A stretch of 64,000 nucleotides of DNA from Erythroxylum novogranatense. Taxonomy: Eukaryota; Streptophyta; Magnoliopsida; Malpighiales; Erythroxylaceae. The notes under the pieces are model-generated. The model was not told the DNA's origin. It saw only the letters and a program-made list of their open reading frames with translations, and ran no database searches. This document shows, piece after piece, positions 48,496 through 61,960 of this stretch (position 1 is its first letter; each line of letters begins with the position of its first letter). A program made the position numbers and the translations under genes. The stretch is from contig CM057234.1 in assembly GCA_029891385.1 (NCBI GenBank), forward strand, positions 22,678,350 to 22,742,349, read 5' to 3'.

Positions 48496-49957
48496 TCAGG
48501 AATCCACTACATGCGCCAAATAAGCCTCACAGCCACCTCTCATCAACCTCAGAGCACTCAGATATGAGATCATCCTGGCTGGCACTGCCTGACTAACACC
48601 TTGAAAAAAAGCCCTAGGCTGACCAAGAGACTCTAACACAACCTCTTTGGTATAACAATCCATAATTGCCCTATGGGCAGTGAGCCAGTCCATCCCCAAA
48701 ATCAAATCTATCTCTCGAAGGGGCAACACAATCAAGTCTGCACGCAGTTCCGACTGATCAATCATAATCGGACACTCCTTGTAGACCTCTCCCAAGACTG
48801 TCGTACTGCCTAGAGGTGTACTCACCTCTAGCCCACACTGCAACATCTCCCTAACCACATGCAATCTACATGCCACATGCGGTGTAATAAAAGAATGCGT
48901 GGACCCTGGATCTATCAATGCAAACACCTCAATATCAGAGAGCAGAAGCAAACCTGCAACCACATCTGGAGAGTCCTGGGCCTCCTGCCTGGTCATGGCG
49001 TAGACCCTGGCCTGGGACTGCGACCGACTACCCCGACTCTCGAACCCCGCAAAAGAATCTCCAGCTCTACCCCGGGCTCTACCTCGGTCCCTGAATCTAG
49101 GTCCAGCACCACGACTCTGCTGCACTGTCGTGCTACTAGCGGCTCTCCCACTCGAAGCAGACTGAGCTCCCAAAATCTCTGGACAGTGCCAGATCTGATG
49201 CTCCATCGAGCCACATCTCAGACAAGCTCCAGTAAACCTCCAGCACTCTCCACTATGCCTCCTCTCACAAAAATCACACAACGGAGGAAGCTGGCCGGAG
49301 CCTCAACCACTGCTACTACTACTACCAGACTGCCCAAATCTGCCTCTCTGAATAGAACCAGACTGCCTGGGTCCTCCCGAAAATCTGAACCTACCCTGGC
49401 GTCTGCTAAAGCTCCTACCAGAGCTACCCTGACTATCACTGGATCTCTTACTCCTAGATCCCTGACCGGTCTCAACCCGACTCTTTCTCAAGAGCTGCTC
49501 AATCCTCACTGCAGCTGCTCTCAGCTCCATAAAGGTGCCCATATCAGCCCAGGCTAACCTGGTACGAATCTCCAGATTCAGCCCTCCCTCGAATCTCCGG
49601 CACCTATCAACCTCAGAAGAAATCAAAACAGAAGCATATGCCGACAACTCATTGAACCTGACCTCATAGTCGGCCACTGCCCTGGACCCCTGTCTCAAAT
49701 CTAAAACTCCTCTGATCTTCATCTCCATATAAACCTTCATGATAATTATCCCGAAAATCTCTCGAAAATCCTCCCAAGTCGAACACAAGGTCCGTGGAAC
49801 TACCCGGACGATCTTCCACCACCGTCATACTGGACCTCAAGCAACGAGACAAGATAATCAAAGCGCCTCGTGGTCGCAATGCATCTGATCGAGGACTCGC
49901 TCGGTCCTCTTTAACCATCCTCACCTCCGCAGGTCTCATGCTTGCCATAGAAACCAC
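48496..49957 (-). pseudogene. Gypsy gag and protease
   Basis: The gag core is at 49303-49788 (MKVYMEMKIRGVLDLRQGSR, VADYEVRFNELSAYA), ending in a basic Arg/Ser/Gly-rich tail. Zinc knuckle CLRCGSMEHQIWHC (CX2CX4HX4C) with preceding CDFC...HSGEC lies at about 49180-49281. The aspartic protease at about 48870-48920 has ALIDPGSTHSFI and continues to GMDWL at about 48690. A frameshift near 49303 separates the capsid and knuckle parts, and gag upstream of 49800 is in several frames. It ends shortly before the RT start. Confidence 0.88.
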
Positions 49958-50197
49958 GCCTCGCCACGCAGATGATCATACCTCCGCTCCCGTCTCATGG
50001 GAACTATAGGAGGCTGCTCCTCATACAAAGGTACAGAAGACTCTCTACTCGCTCCAACTGATCCTTGGTCAGCTGAGTGATCTACCTGATCACCAAAGAC
50101 GGATAACCTATAATAAAATCACAATTTCGATCAATTTCTTGCTTTTCTTACGAAATTCAAGCCTAAAATACACTATGCCCAAAAGATGCCAAACCAT

Positions 50198-50209
50198 GCT
50201 CTGATACCA
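50198..50209 (-). other. Primer-binding site (tRNA-Met) of the Tekay-like element
   Basis: GCTCTGATACCA on the plus strand, i.e. TGGTATCAGAGC in the element sense, four bases from the 5' LTR edge at 50214. It is complementary to the 3' end of plant initiator tRNA-Met. Confidence 0.9.
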
Positions 50210-50894
50210 CCAATGTGGCGCCCCCTTACCGTAGAGTATACACTGGGACGCCCGTAGGTCATACCGATACATACCCTACGATGAGGGTGCACTACGATAC
50301 GATCAATTCTATAACTCTCATGGCATCACAATCATAACGCAGTTCTATAAGATCACATTCACTAAATTTAAAACCAAGAGACTTCTCATTCATTTCTTAA
50401 ATCATAAGTTCACACTTCTATCTGAGAACAACTGTACAGATCCAAAAATAAACCATAACAACTCCTAACTAGGTCATCCCCAAAATATCCCAAAGGATCC
50501 CCAACTGACCGACCTGTGGGCCATGCTCCTCTCGCCGGCACACACACAGCAGGAAAAGTCTCAAAATCTGGAGCTAGGAGTCAAACTATCGCTGCCCTGA
50601 AAAATAGATGCAATTTTAGGTGAGTTTGCGAACTCAATGAGTAACCATCATCGATGGTTCGCTCAATTCATGCATTACGCAAAATTGCATACAAAACAAC
50701 ACAGTATCATATTCAGAATCACAATCATACATTTACTCAATAATTGTCACACATTTACCTTTAGCTACTTGCAAACTCACAGCACAGTCACATACTGAAT
50801 GCACGATGATTTTCATTTCATTTTTGTGTTGTGATTGGATGTCAGAATTATCCCATTGCTGGGCACATTACACATCACACAAAAATCACGTTTT

Positions 50895-50985
50895 CGGGGG
50901 TAGGAGAGCCCTCTAGGTATGCACTACTGCCCACGCGCACTAGGGATAGGAGAGCCCTCTGGGTATGCACTATTCCCTTACCACT
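50895..50985. repeat. Short tandem duplication in the right LTR
   Basis: GGAGAGCCCTCTAGGTATGC and GGAGAGCCCTCTGGGTATGC occur about 54 bp apart; the left LTR has only one copy (41931-41960). Confidence 0.8.
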
Positions 50986-51704
50986 TATCACAATAGATGA
51001 GCTTATAGCTCCGATCAGATTAGAATATGCTCCAGTCACAACTGTCAGTTATTGATTTCTATTCATGCCTAGCATGCGGTCACAATTCTCAATTACATAT
51101 CAAATGCAAATCACTCAATTTTAATCACAGATAGTTCACACACAAAGCATTTAACACATCAGAGATTGAGAAACCAATTAGGTTACTCACCTCTAAACTT
51201 CCGAGCTACTGCCGGGAAGTCTCCGCCGCGTCAGAGGATCGACGCTCCACTTGAGCCTCTACAATAATTAGAATATTTGAATATTACTAAATGTATCAAT
51301 TTCAATAATCAGAAGTGCTAATGCCTCAAATGAATGCTGTACTATGCATGTTATGCCACTTCCGACCCTAAAACCGATTATCTCAATTCCACAGTCTTAG
51401 ACTAATCCATAGAAATTTCTAATACCATAAGTCAATTGGCTAAGTTCTATATCCTCCATGGTCATATTTTACTACATAGGCATTATCCTTAAATCAGAAT
51501 CAAATTCACTATTCAATTACCATCCAATTTCGAGAACCATCGAAATAAATTTCCGAAATTCCAGTCTTCCAAATTAAAAATTCGTACTTCAGAATTCATA
51601 ATCTCTATATAGAACTAAATCTAAATCTAATTGAATCCATACCTTCCAAATTCTCTAATTCAAAACCTCAAAAGGAACAAAAATCAATATTCAGAAATTT
51701 AACT

Positions 51705-51925
51705 CCCCTCGCCGCGGCGTGAAGTCTTCTGCTCGTCGCGACGTGCGCTGCTGCTCGTCGCGACGTGCAGGCGAAATCTACTTGCCGTGGTGCACCCATC
51801 CATTCGTCGCGGCATGCGCCACAAATCAGCTCGTCGCGACTAATATTTATTTATTCGTCGCGATGTGCAGGAAGAGGGGGCTCGCCGCGGCGTGTTCATC
51901 ACACGTCGCGACGTGCGAACCTAGA
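51705..51925. repeat. CpG-rich cassette in the right Tekay LTR
   Basis: At least six copies of a TCGTCGCGACGTGC / TCGCCGCGGCGTG core in about 200 bp, embedded in AT-rich LTR. The core TCGTCGCGACGA-type word is near-palindromic. Unit content differs from the left LTR at 42690-42925. Confidence 0.87.
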
Positions 51926-53027
51926 AAAACTTCCGAAACCCAGAAATTTCTCAGATCTTCTGATACAAATCCATCCAAACCCCTTTCAAACACTCCAAAA
52001 CAATATTCTACAGTTAACACTACTCATTTCAAATCTTAAATCCACCAAATAACCATTATACATTAAATACCCAAATCAAAATCCACTTTTGCCCTAAAAC
52101 TTATATCATCCGAAAATTTCTAACTTCTTAAACAATTCATAACTTAATTTCATGCTTAAATCAAACTATTGAAAACATGAACAAGCAGGAACTTACTTGA
52201 TTAAGTTTTAAATTCTTCCAAATCACCAAGAAAATCCAAATCTCAATCTACAACGACACCCACGGCAACTCCAAAGCCAAAACTCATCTTCATCTTCTTC
52301 AACCCCAAACTAAATGATAGATTCAAGGATGGAAGAGGAAGACAATAGCAAGAAGAAACTAAGAACACTCAAGAGAGGAAATCACGATGGAGGAAGGAGA
52401 AATCTTCAAGTTTCTTTCAATGGAAACAAGCATCGTCTTTTTGCAAAATTTCAAAGGCATAAGTTTATAAACCTAAAGGATTTAAGGCTTGTTTGGCAAT
52501 TTCAATTGCCACAAGTCCAAATCGAACAACCTCAATCAAATTTCTAATTCTAATTTCTCCTGAATTCCAATGGTTCATACCCTAATTCCTCATATCATAA
52601 TTTAAATTACCTCATATCAATTGCCAATCAAATTCGGAACCAAAATCATAATTAATCAGTCACTAAGCCATTTTTCTGGTCCGGGCCTAATACTCTGAAA
52701 ATTCCAGAATTTTTTTTATAAATCCTCAAAATTAGAAAACATCTAGTCACATACTCAAATTTCCATTTCTCAATCTCTAAATTCAATTTTAACACTCCAA
52801 TTCACTAATCAAAACACAATTTATCCTTAGTAGTACAAAATTTCCAATTCCACAATCAAGTCAGAAATCGGTCATACATGCATGTACATACATATGCTTG
52901 TGCAATGCTGAACATTTATCAATCATGTAGAGGCTATGAATGCATATACAAAATACGGATGCAAAATACGTATACAAAATACGTGTGAGACGAACTGTAC
53001 CCATCCCATCGGTGACGGGATGTTACA

Positions 53028-54353
53028 CTTCAACTTTGTCTAAGGAAATTTCTGATGGTGATACTTCTTCATTATCAACCAAGGGTAATAAAAGGGTTCA
53101 TTATTAGGATCATCTCTCCTACTTGGTTGAGAACTATCATCAAACTTGATATGAATGGTTTCCTCAATAGTCTTAGAGGTAAGTTTGTAAACCCTATAGG
53201 CTTTTAATGATAGTGAATAGCCTAGAAAAATTCCAGAAGAACTCTTAGAGTCGAATTTATCTAGAGTTTCCTTTGTATTCAATGTAGAGCACTTGCAACC
53301 AAAAGGATAGAAGTAGGATATATTGGGTTTCCTTCCATTCCATAACTCATATGGAGTTTTCTTCAAAAAAGGTTGTAGAAGTATTCTATTTTGAATATAA
53401 CATGCTATATTCACAGCTTCTGCCCAGAAGTACTTAGGAAGATTCATCTCACATAGCATAGTCCTAGCCATTGCCTGAATTGTCCTATTCTTCCTTTCAA
53501 CAACTCCATTCTGTTGTGGGGTTCTAGGGGTAGAGAAATTTTGGAAAATTTCGTTCTCTTCGTAGTACATTATGAACTTCTCATTTTCAAACTCACCACC
53601 ATAATCACTTCTAATACTTGTTGTAGACATTCCTTTCTCAACCTATAACTTTTTGGATAGGACCTTAAAATACTTAAAAGACTCATCTTTATGTGATAAA
53701 AATAATATCCAACAAAATCTGGTGAAATCATCAACAATAACAAGATCATACCTTTTTCTGCCAAGACTCAATATTCTAGTTGGACCAAATAAATCCATAT
53801 TTAACAACTCTAGAGGTCTAGAAGAAGTTGCAACACTTTTAGAAGAAATTGTTGTTTTAACTTGTTTTCTTTTTTGACAACTTTCACAAAAGAAATCCTT
53901 ATTAAAACATATTTTTGGTAAACCTCTTACCAAATCATGTTTAATCAACTTGGAAATATGTTTAAAACTGATATGACCTAGCTTTTTATGCCAAATTAAT
54001 TTTTCTTGATCAGTAGATATAAAACAAGAAATATTTTGATTTTTAAAATCTTCCAAATTAATTTTGTAAAGATTGTTTTGTCTCTTGGCAGAAAAGAATA
54101 TGGACCCATCCTTGTTTTTGACTTCACAAGAATTTTGATTGAAGGACACTTCAAAACTAGAATCACATAATTGACTGACACTAATCAAATTGTGTTTTAA
54201 ACCATCAACTAGCAGCACATTATTAATGCATGCAAAGGAATCTTTACCTATTTTACCGATTCCAATTATCTTGCCCTGCTGGTTGTCTCCAAAAGTTACC
54301 GATTCTCCCTTCTTATACTGAAGATCTAGGAACATAGACCTTCTTCCCTTCAT
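53028..54353 (-). pseudogene. Copia integrase (GAG-pre-integrase and core)
   Basis: The minus frame from 54353 gives the protease/integrase linker ([37 protein letters not shown]), the GAG-pre-integrase zinc region (HKKLGHISFKHISKL ... CESCQKRKQ), and the core with MDLFGP, VIVDDFTRFCW, then after a break at 53640 RSDYGGEFENEKF, TPQQNGVVERKNRT and FGCKCSTLNTKE. The D, D, E catalytic set is present. A frameshift at about 53640 and another just before the gypsy insertion (53033) disrupt it. Confidence 0.9.
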
Positions 54354-56053
54354 GTGTCGCGAGCATCCACTGTCTAAATACCAATGGTGCTGGCTACTTT
54401 TTCCAAGGAAGGATATTTGTAAGCGGTATTATTTGTCTCTTAGGTACCCAGATTTTCTTGGGTCCTTTAGGGTTAGTCTGTGCATAATTCATAGTATGAT
54501 GATGCAATTGATGATATCTCTGATAATGATTCGTTTGATGAAATTTCTTCCTAAAAGGAGTAGAAACCTTTTTATGCTGAGAATGGTTTTTACTAAAACC
54601 TAATCCTGTTTTATCATTAGGGTGTCTGTATTTTCGTAACATATCATTCATCTTCCTCGTACTCTTCGTAAATGTTGATAGATCAGTTGAAATACTATTT
54701 ATTCTCTGCTTCAGCTTATTGATTTCTTCAGATCTATCTACTCACCTTTTTTCTTCAACTCATCTACTTATTTCTTTAGGCAGACATTTTCCTCTTCTAA
54801 TGCTTGCGTGTTTCTCAAGTTTTCTACATACTTCTTTTTAAGTAACTTATACTGCTTTAGAATTGCATGAGAATCTTCCAATAGTTCCGAGTATGCATCT
54901 TGTAATTCATTAAACTTTGAGGTTACCTCCTCTTCACTTTCTTCCTCAACTACTAGGCAGATATTTGCTTGCACCGATGCTTCTGAGTTTGTATCTGATT
55001 CAGACGAATCTAGATCTTCCCAAGTTGCCATCATACTTTTCTTGCCTTCTCTACTCTTCTTTGACTTTTTCTTTAACAATGGACACTCGAACTTGTAATG
55101 TCCCGGTTTATTGCATTCATAACATGTGATGGATGTTTTCTCGTTCTTCCCTTCATCTTTGCTATTCTTCTTGAAGTAGGATTCTTTATTTCCTTTAGAG
55201 TTTTTCTTCCATATGCGTCTGATCTATTTTTAGATAAAGGATAGTTCATCATCTTCCTCGCTTGAAGTATGATCTGAGTTACTGGAATCATCATCCTTGA
55301 CTGCCTCGATCTTCAACATTTTTAACGATGAGCTTTTCTTCCTTTGATTCTTTTGATTCTTCTGTCCAGCCTTCAATGCTATGGATTTGTCCCATCTAGG
55401 CTTATCTTTAGCATTGAGTTCAAATTCATGTATTTTTAGAGATCCAATAATTCATCAAGCTTTAATACACTTAAATCCTTGGCTTCTTATACGGCTGTAA
55501 CTTTTGGTTTCCATCTCTTCGGTAGGATTCTTAAGATCTTTCTAACGTGATCTTGATTGTCGTACGTTCTACCGAGAGCTTTAAGTCCATTGATGATAGT
55601 TTGAAATCTTCCAAACATCTGATCAATAGACTCTTTGTCCTTCATTTTGAGCAGCTAATACTGGTGTACAAGAATGCTTATCTTGGACTCCTTTACTTGA
55701 TTTGTGCCTTCATGTGCGATGGATAGCGTATCCCACATCTCCTTCATAGTATCGCATCCGTGAATTTTATCGTATTCACTTCTACTTAGGGCACAGCTCA
55801 AGAAGAACTTGGCCTTTGAATTCAGTTAGAATCTTGCTTTATGTTTTGCATACCATCTAATTCGTGGAATGGCATTTCCTTGTTCATCTACCAGTGTGTA
55901 AGATCTATTTTCTATTATCTCCTAAAGATCAATATGAGTAGATTCAATGAAGAGCCACATCTTGTCTTTCTTGTAATGATAGTCTTCTCCATTGAACGCC
56001 GGAGGTCTAGTTACTGAGGCACCTTCAGCTATGTATACATGTGACTCTGCCAT
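54354..56053 (-). pseudogene. Copia gag with zinc knuckle
   Basis: ATG at 56053 (minus) starts MAESHVYIAEGASVTRPPAF, a UBN2-type gag, with in-frame stops after HIDL, ARF and HQY. Further on are FQTIINGLKALGRTYDNQ and ILPKRWKPKVTAV. The zinc knuckle CYECNKPGHYKFEC (CX2CX4HX4C) is at about 55082-55130, followed by a Lys/Glu-rich coiled stretch (54768-55079). The 54394-54651 frame leads into the protease region. At least three stops make it non-functional. Confidence 0.88.
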
Positions 56054-56094
56054 GGATCTTTATCCACAATTTGTTACGGTGGTTCTTGGACACC

Positions 56095-56108
56095 GAGCTC
56101 TGATACCA
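56095..56108 (-). other. Primer-binding site (tRNA-Met) of the Sirevirus-like element
   Basis: GAGCTCTGATACCA on the plus strand, i.e. TGGTATCAGAGCTC in the element sense, two bases from the 5' LTR edge at 56111. Confidence 0.92.
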
Positions 56109-56110
56109 AT

Positions 56111-57246
56111 TGAAGTGAATCACACGTTAGTATACGATATACAAAGTGCACAAGAAGGGGGATTGAATTGTGTATTCGGATTTTTTAATACAATCCCCTT
56201 TTAAAAATTTGTTTTTTCAAAATGATTGACAAACAATATTAAAAAGTATTTATGTCAGCAATAGAAACATGATTTAAGAGTTGAGAGAGAATCGACACAA
56301 CAATTTTATACTGGTTCACCCCAAACCGTGGGCTACGTCCAATCCTCAGAATCCCTTCTGAGATTTCACTTTACTTCACCACAGTACAAGTATTCTTTTC
56401 ACCGAGCCTCTTCAGGTCTCGTACAACAAGTATTCTTTTTCTCATTTAGCCTCTTCAGGCTCTTAGCTATCCTTCTTTCTTACAGAAAGATATTGCAAGC
56501 TTTGTTACGAAAAATATAGCTCTCATGTTTTCTCACAAATACAGTGTTTAGCTTTTGAATATCACTAAGAAGAAAAATCACTAACTCTTTCAGTCTTTGA
56601 CTTCAACTCATATTTATAGTCTTAGTCTTCAACTGCTTCTTTCTTCTTGATTCTTAATCTTTAAAGAAACGGTTAATCAGCTGAGTTCTGTAACTAACTC
56701 AAACTAATTTGATTATGTGTCTACGACTCCTTCGTCTCATTCTCGCTTCGCTTCTGTCTCATTTTGCTTTAGCTTCCATCTTATTTAGCTTCCGTCTCAA
56801 TTTTGGTTTCTATCTCATTTTTTGCTTCTGTCTCATTTTTTGCTTCCTTCTCATTTTTGCTTCCGTCTCATATTGCTTTAGCTTTCGTCTCATTTTTGTC
56901 TTCTGTCTCATTTTGGCTTCCGTCTCATATTGCTTTAGCTTTCATCTCATTTTGCTTCCGTTTCATTTTGCTTCAACTTCCGTCTCGTTTTACTTCCGTT
57001 TTATTTTGCTTTAGCTTCCGTCTCATTTTGCTTTTGCTTTCGTCTCACTTTGCTTTTGTCTCCGTCTTACTTTACTTTTGTCTCCATCTCACATTGCTTT
57101 TGCTTCCGTCTCACTTTGTTTTTGTCTCCGTCTTACTTTGCTTTTGTCTCCGTCTCACATTGCTTTTGTTTCCGTCTCATTTTTCTTCACCTTCATCATT
57201 ATTTGGTTTTCATCAAAATTAATCATAAAGTCATTTTGACTTAACA
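56111..57246 (-). repeat. 5' LTR of the Sirevirus-like element
   Basis: 1136 bp, TGAAGTGAATCACACG to TTTTGACTTAACA, matching 22721-23836. TGTCT follows as target copy. The pyrimidine-rich minisatellite is at 56730-57190. Confidence 0.93.
56730..57190. repeat. CTTCCGTCTCATTTTG minisatellite in the copia LTR (right copy)
   Basis: About 26 imperfect copies of the same 15-18-bp unit as at 23345-23795. Unit number and order differ slightly between the LTRs. Confidence 0.85.
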
Positions 57247-57735
57247 TGTCTTTAGGGGGTGGGCGGATTGCTAACCTCATTAAACACTAAAACAGAAGAG
57301 GGTTATGGCAATGATTAGTTTCGTCATTGAAGGACATAAAATTGTCGCAAAACATGTTTTGTAACAACAAAAATTGTTGAACCAGTAGTCATGACAACCT
57401 AGAAACAAATAATTATTTACGATTCTTTCACAGTTTCATCACCCAACCGATTTTGTTATGATTAGTAGTTCATCACAAAGCGTAATAGGTGAGGAGATAA
57501 AAAATTGTCACAAATAATGTACTGGGACATTTTGTTTTGGTGGGTAAAGGTAATTAGCTTTGTTAACGTAAGTATAGGTGATAATCTTAACTGATGATTT
57601 TTTTTGCATAACAAAATATGCTTAACTACGTTTTTGTAAATGTAGCTAAAGGTTATTAGAAATGTTTTAGGAAATGTAGGTAAAATGTTTTTAAGACAAT
57701 TTTGTATTTGTAGCTAAAAGGTTTCAGTGATAAAT

Positions 57736-60700
57736 TGTTGGGACTGAAACCCAACTGCTTAAACTTAACACTATCACTCTTGCTCTGATACCACAACTGT
57801 TGGCACCCGATCCCGAGACCGGACCCCAACTAAAAAATGGAACGAACGAAAGCGAAATCGAAAGAAAGGAACATATTGCGGAAGCAACAAATCGATTAAT
57901 AGATTCGTGAAGCAACGACAGATCTAAGATCAAAGCAAAACCAAAATCAATTTCTGACATCCGTGAACAAATATTTTAGGAATCACTGTCGCGTTGGAAA
58001 CCTTAGACTTAAACTGTCCAAAATCTGATATAAATTTTTTTCCTTTCCTTTTCTCTCTTTTCTCATTCCTCAATCCAAATACATTCACATACAATCGCAC
58101 TATCCCATGTCCAATACACGTTCATTCACATTTTTCCATATACAAATTATGCTTATATCTCAATTGAACATACAAAATTTATATGACATATCCATGTGCA
58201 ATACCATAACTCAATACCCTCATCAAAATCTCATAATTCAATTACAATTTATACACCATTTCATAAATCAAAGCTTTATACAAAACATAGTGGCATTTTC
58301 AAGCCTTATACATTACCCATAACCCTAAACCAAAGTACACAATACACGAAATTTTAGACTTCTCAGCAACCACCTAGCTTAACAATAATACAATATAAAC
58401 ACATGCAAACAAAAATCTTCAATTTTCTTTACCCGATCTTCTTCTCATCACCTGTGGATGGGAATGAAGGGGGTGAGCTTATAGCTCGTGGGTAACAGTT
58501 TATAACAAATAAATAAGCAAAAACCCTTGAAATTCTTTTTCTTTTCTGTTCTTAGAAAACATTTCTTTGAAATCCGTAAAGCACATTTTCAAAAAGTTAT
58601 TTTCTTGCCGTATTCAAAATCGCAATTTGCAAAACGTATGATTTTTAGGCTTTTATCCATAAACTCATAGGTTACAAAACATAAATGCATCAACTTCGCA
58701 ATTCACATATGCAGTGGCAAATCACATATGCAATGCACACAATTGGCTCAAGAATTCTATAAACATGACGAAAAACTGAAGTTTTACCGTAAACACAACG
58801 AGTCCGATTTCTCAGGATCTCGTGGCCCCAAGCGGACAGCCGGGAGAAGGCTATCTATATGTCGACGTGCACGTGACTAACGAAACAGGTTCTCTCTGGC
58901 CCACACAAAAGCACATATCATGCTCAAATCCATTTATTGAATGCTCTTTTCTGAATATACGAGATGCCATGGAATCTTCCGAGGCATAACACAAATGTAT
59001 TTTGAAATTTATCAAAAGTTCATGTATTGAATCAATAATGATTTTTCAAATCATTCATACAATGATGCAACATTTATGATGCAACTGAAATCAGAAAATC
59101 TCTTTGTTTAAGGAAAGCAGTAGTGGCTTATAAATCTATTATAAACAGGTACCCACCTCGAATCGATGCTAGAAGCTTGTCCTTAGCTTCAATTTGATCA
59201 TTTCTTCTTTTATTCTCCCAATTGGAAATTCCTTACACCAATGTCACACAAATTCGACCTCATAAATGACATAATCCTTAATATTGAACTTAGAAAACAC
59301 TAATTCCACACATAATCAAGCCATCTAAATCACCAATTTTCAAAAACCCCAATTCATAAAATTGGGCATAACCCTAATTAATTTCCATCCAAAATTAAAC
59401 CCATAGTACTAAGCAATCACCAAAATTGACTTCATAATACACAAACCCATATCATTTTCCATGATTCTAAATCAACAATCTTCCAAAATTCACAAATCAA
59501 AATTTTGGATCTTACCTCATCCTTCATAAATTTTCGGATTTTTTAGCTCATGTTGGAGCTCTCGTCATCCTCCACATTTTTCCTTCATGAAGAAACATGG
59601 AAAGCTTGCTTGAAGACCCTTAAAAATCAAACCCTAGCTTTCTCTCTTTTCTTTCATCTTCACTCATCCGAAAACTTGCTCTCCCTTCTCTCTTCTTTTT
59701 ATTCTTTTTCTGTCTAAGTGTCGTGCATTCTCTCCTTATAAAGGACCACAATCTTGCCATGTCATTAAATGACTTAAAATTGACTCATTTGCCCTTACTC
59801 ATAAGCCTAAAACTTAACTCTTTAAGTAAACTTCCAAAATTGCCCCTTCCTTTTTGCCTTAAAAACTTTATAGAAATGTACCTCTATGTCTTACGAATCC
59901 ATCCCTTCAAGAATCGGATCGATCGAAGCTCTATATCTCAAAATGTCTCAAAAATACTGAAGTCTGTTAGATATTTCGTTTGGACCAAAACTAAATCAAG
60001 ACTGATCACTACACGTAACTTCACTCCAGAAGTTGAACATCTTAGAGGCTAAATAGTCTATTGGATCCTTCATATAACTTGTAGATATATATCTCTAGTT
60101 TCATTTGAAATAGAAATCACCTCATTTCGACCTCTACTGATTTAGAAAGCATCAAAATACTGAAATATGTTCAGTGGTAAGCACCAGCTCAAATCCTCTA
60201 AGAACACACTCATTGCACCCGTCCCACCTTTTCCACTTAATCTTTATCACTTCATTTCAGATAGCTTCAATTTGGTTGAGATGAAGAGAAAGGTCTTATG
60301 AATCTAATGGTTCAAGAATCAAGTCATTCGGAGGTCTAGAGAAGAAGTTATGGTCAAAAGAAGCAACCATGTTTATGACCTCAATCGATTGAACGCTTTT
60401 GGGAAACAGCTATATCTTTCTGTAGAAATGTCTGATTGAGGTGTTATTTGAATGGTTAGAAAGAGGACATGAAGTGCTACAACTTTCATGAAGGTCTCAA
60501 AGGCAAATATTTCATATTTGGGGTCAAAAACAAAAGCAGACGATGATGATGTCATTTTAAGATGATGATGACATCATCAGACGATACAGATTGGGAAAAT
60601 TGCTATAACTTTCCCTACGGATATCAGATTAAGGATTTCTTTATATGGATGGAAAGATAATTTCAAGAGCTAAAATTCTTATGAATACCTAAAAGAACAA

Positions 60701-61960
60701 TTCCAAAGTTTTAAGGGTAGAAAATGGATCTGAAGGTAGCAATATATAGTAACTGAGACGGTCAAACTGAAACGCAAAAAGTCAAACTGAGACGATAAAC
60801 AGTAACTGTGACGATGAACAGTACTTCGTATCATTTCTATGAACAGTAACTGAGATGATGAACAGTAAGTGAGACAGTCAAACTGAGACGCAAAAAGTCA
60901 AACTAAGACGATAGGGTGAATAGTAACTTCGTCTGACCTTTTCTCCAGAACGTCTCAACTTATAAAATGCATAACTTTTGACTCAGAACTCCAAATTTGA
61001 CAAACTCAGTGTCTATAGAAAGGTAAAAGAACCCTCTACAACTTTTATGAAGGTCTTAAAAATCAGATCGACCTTTAATTTGGTCAAAAACTCCACACAA
61101 AGTGACTGGTCGATCAGCTTCACACTAAACAACATCAGAAATTCTAAAAATCATAACTTTCTACTCCCTTGTCCAATATTTTCGTGCTTTATATCAATGG
61201 AAAGATAAAAAAAATCTCTAAAACTCTCAAGAAGGCTACTTGATCCCATTCCATACACATCAGTTCCGAATTTGCATCGATCACAGCATACACAAAACTT
61301 TCCTATGAACACATCAATTCAAAAATTTGCAGCATCTGCACTCAACTTCAATAACTCACACCTCCCAACCTCCACATCCAAAAATAGCACATTATACATC
61401 ATTGGGAAACTATGGAGATCCTCTATAACATTTAAGAATGCCATTTGATCCAATTCAAACCACAACAGTCCAGAAATCGCCTCAAAACACAACATATACA
61501 ATCCTACACTTAGAGCATTTTCCAAAACCAAAGCAAAATACACTTAACTTTCAAAGATCATAACTTTCAATCTCGATATCAAAAAATAGCATACTTTATG
61601 GCTACGAAAAGCTCTCAACATAAGCTACAATTTTCATTAAGATCATTTTCTCAAAATTTGCCTAAATCAAAAATTCAACTCTCAAGTCAAACTTTCTATC
61701 TTCAAAAATCAACTTTCTTAATTTCTTCAAAATTTCACACTTTCACTTTCTATTTCTTGATTTCAACCTCTATTTCAATCATCTCATCCACTTAAACTTT
61801 CATAACCAAAACTAATCTTCAAAGTCATCAAAACTAATAAATTCCTTTTCTCATCAATTTCCTCGAGGCACGATAACATATATAACAAAATTCATATCCA
61901 AAACACTCATTGAATTCATTTTAATATTTCTAATTTCTCTTTGAAAGTTCGGGTCTAACA
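57736..61960 (-). mobile_element. 4.2-kb solo LTR with duplicated terminus
   Basis: Starts TGTTGGGACTGAAACCCAAC at 57736 and ends GTTCGGGTCTAACA at 61960. The flanks are TAAAT (57731-57735) and TGAAT (61961-61965), a 5-bp target with one mismatch. A second LTR start (TGTTGGCACCCGATCCCGAG) lies at 57798, directly after GCTCTGATACCA (57782-57793), a perfect PBS complement inside the LTR. The rest shares the CGCGTTGGAAACC block (about 57991) with the 24939 and 26464 families. Confidence 0.85.
60540..60935. repeat. GATGATGACATCATC and AAACTGAGACG repeats in the solo LTR
   Basis: ATGATGATGTCATTTTAAGA followed by TGATGATGACATCATCA (60542-60579), then about ten copies of CAGTAACTGAGACG / GTCAAACTGAGACG words to 60925. 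It occupies the LTR position of the CpG cassettes in other families and could be a CpG-depleted form. Confidence 0.6.

Larger units (their letters stand above)
50214..53027 (-). repeat. 5' LTR of the Tekay-like element
   Basis: 2814 bp, TGTGGCGCCCCCTTACCGTA to GACGGGATGTTACA, nearly identical to 41243-45567 except for the MITE there, a ~50-bp duplication at 50895-50985 here, and the GC cassette. It provides the empty site for the MITE at 52551. Confidence 0.93.

Noticed and set aside
48859..49557. 232-aa plus-strand frame
   Set aside because: It is the antisense shadow of gypsy gag/protease, whose minus-strand frame contains the zinc knuckle and the DPGSTHSF protease motif.
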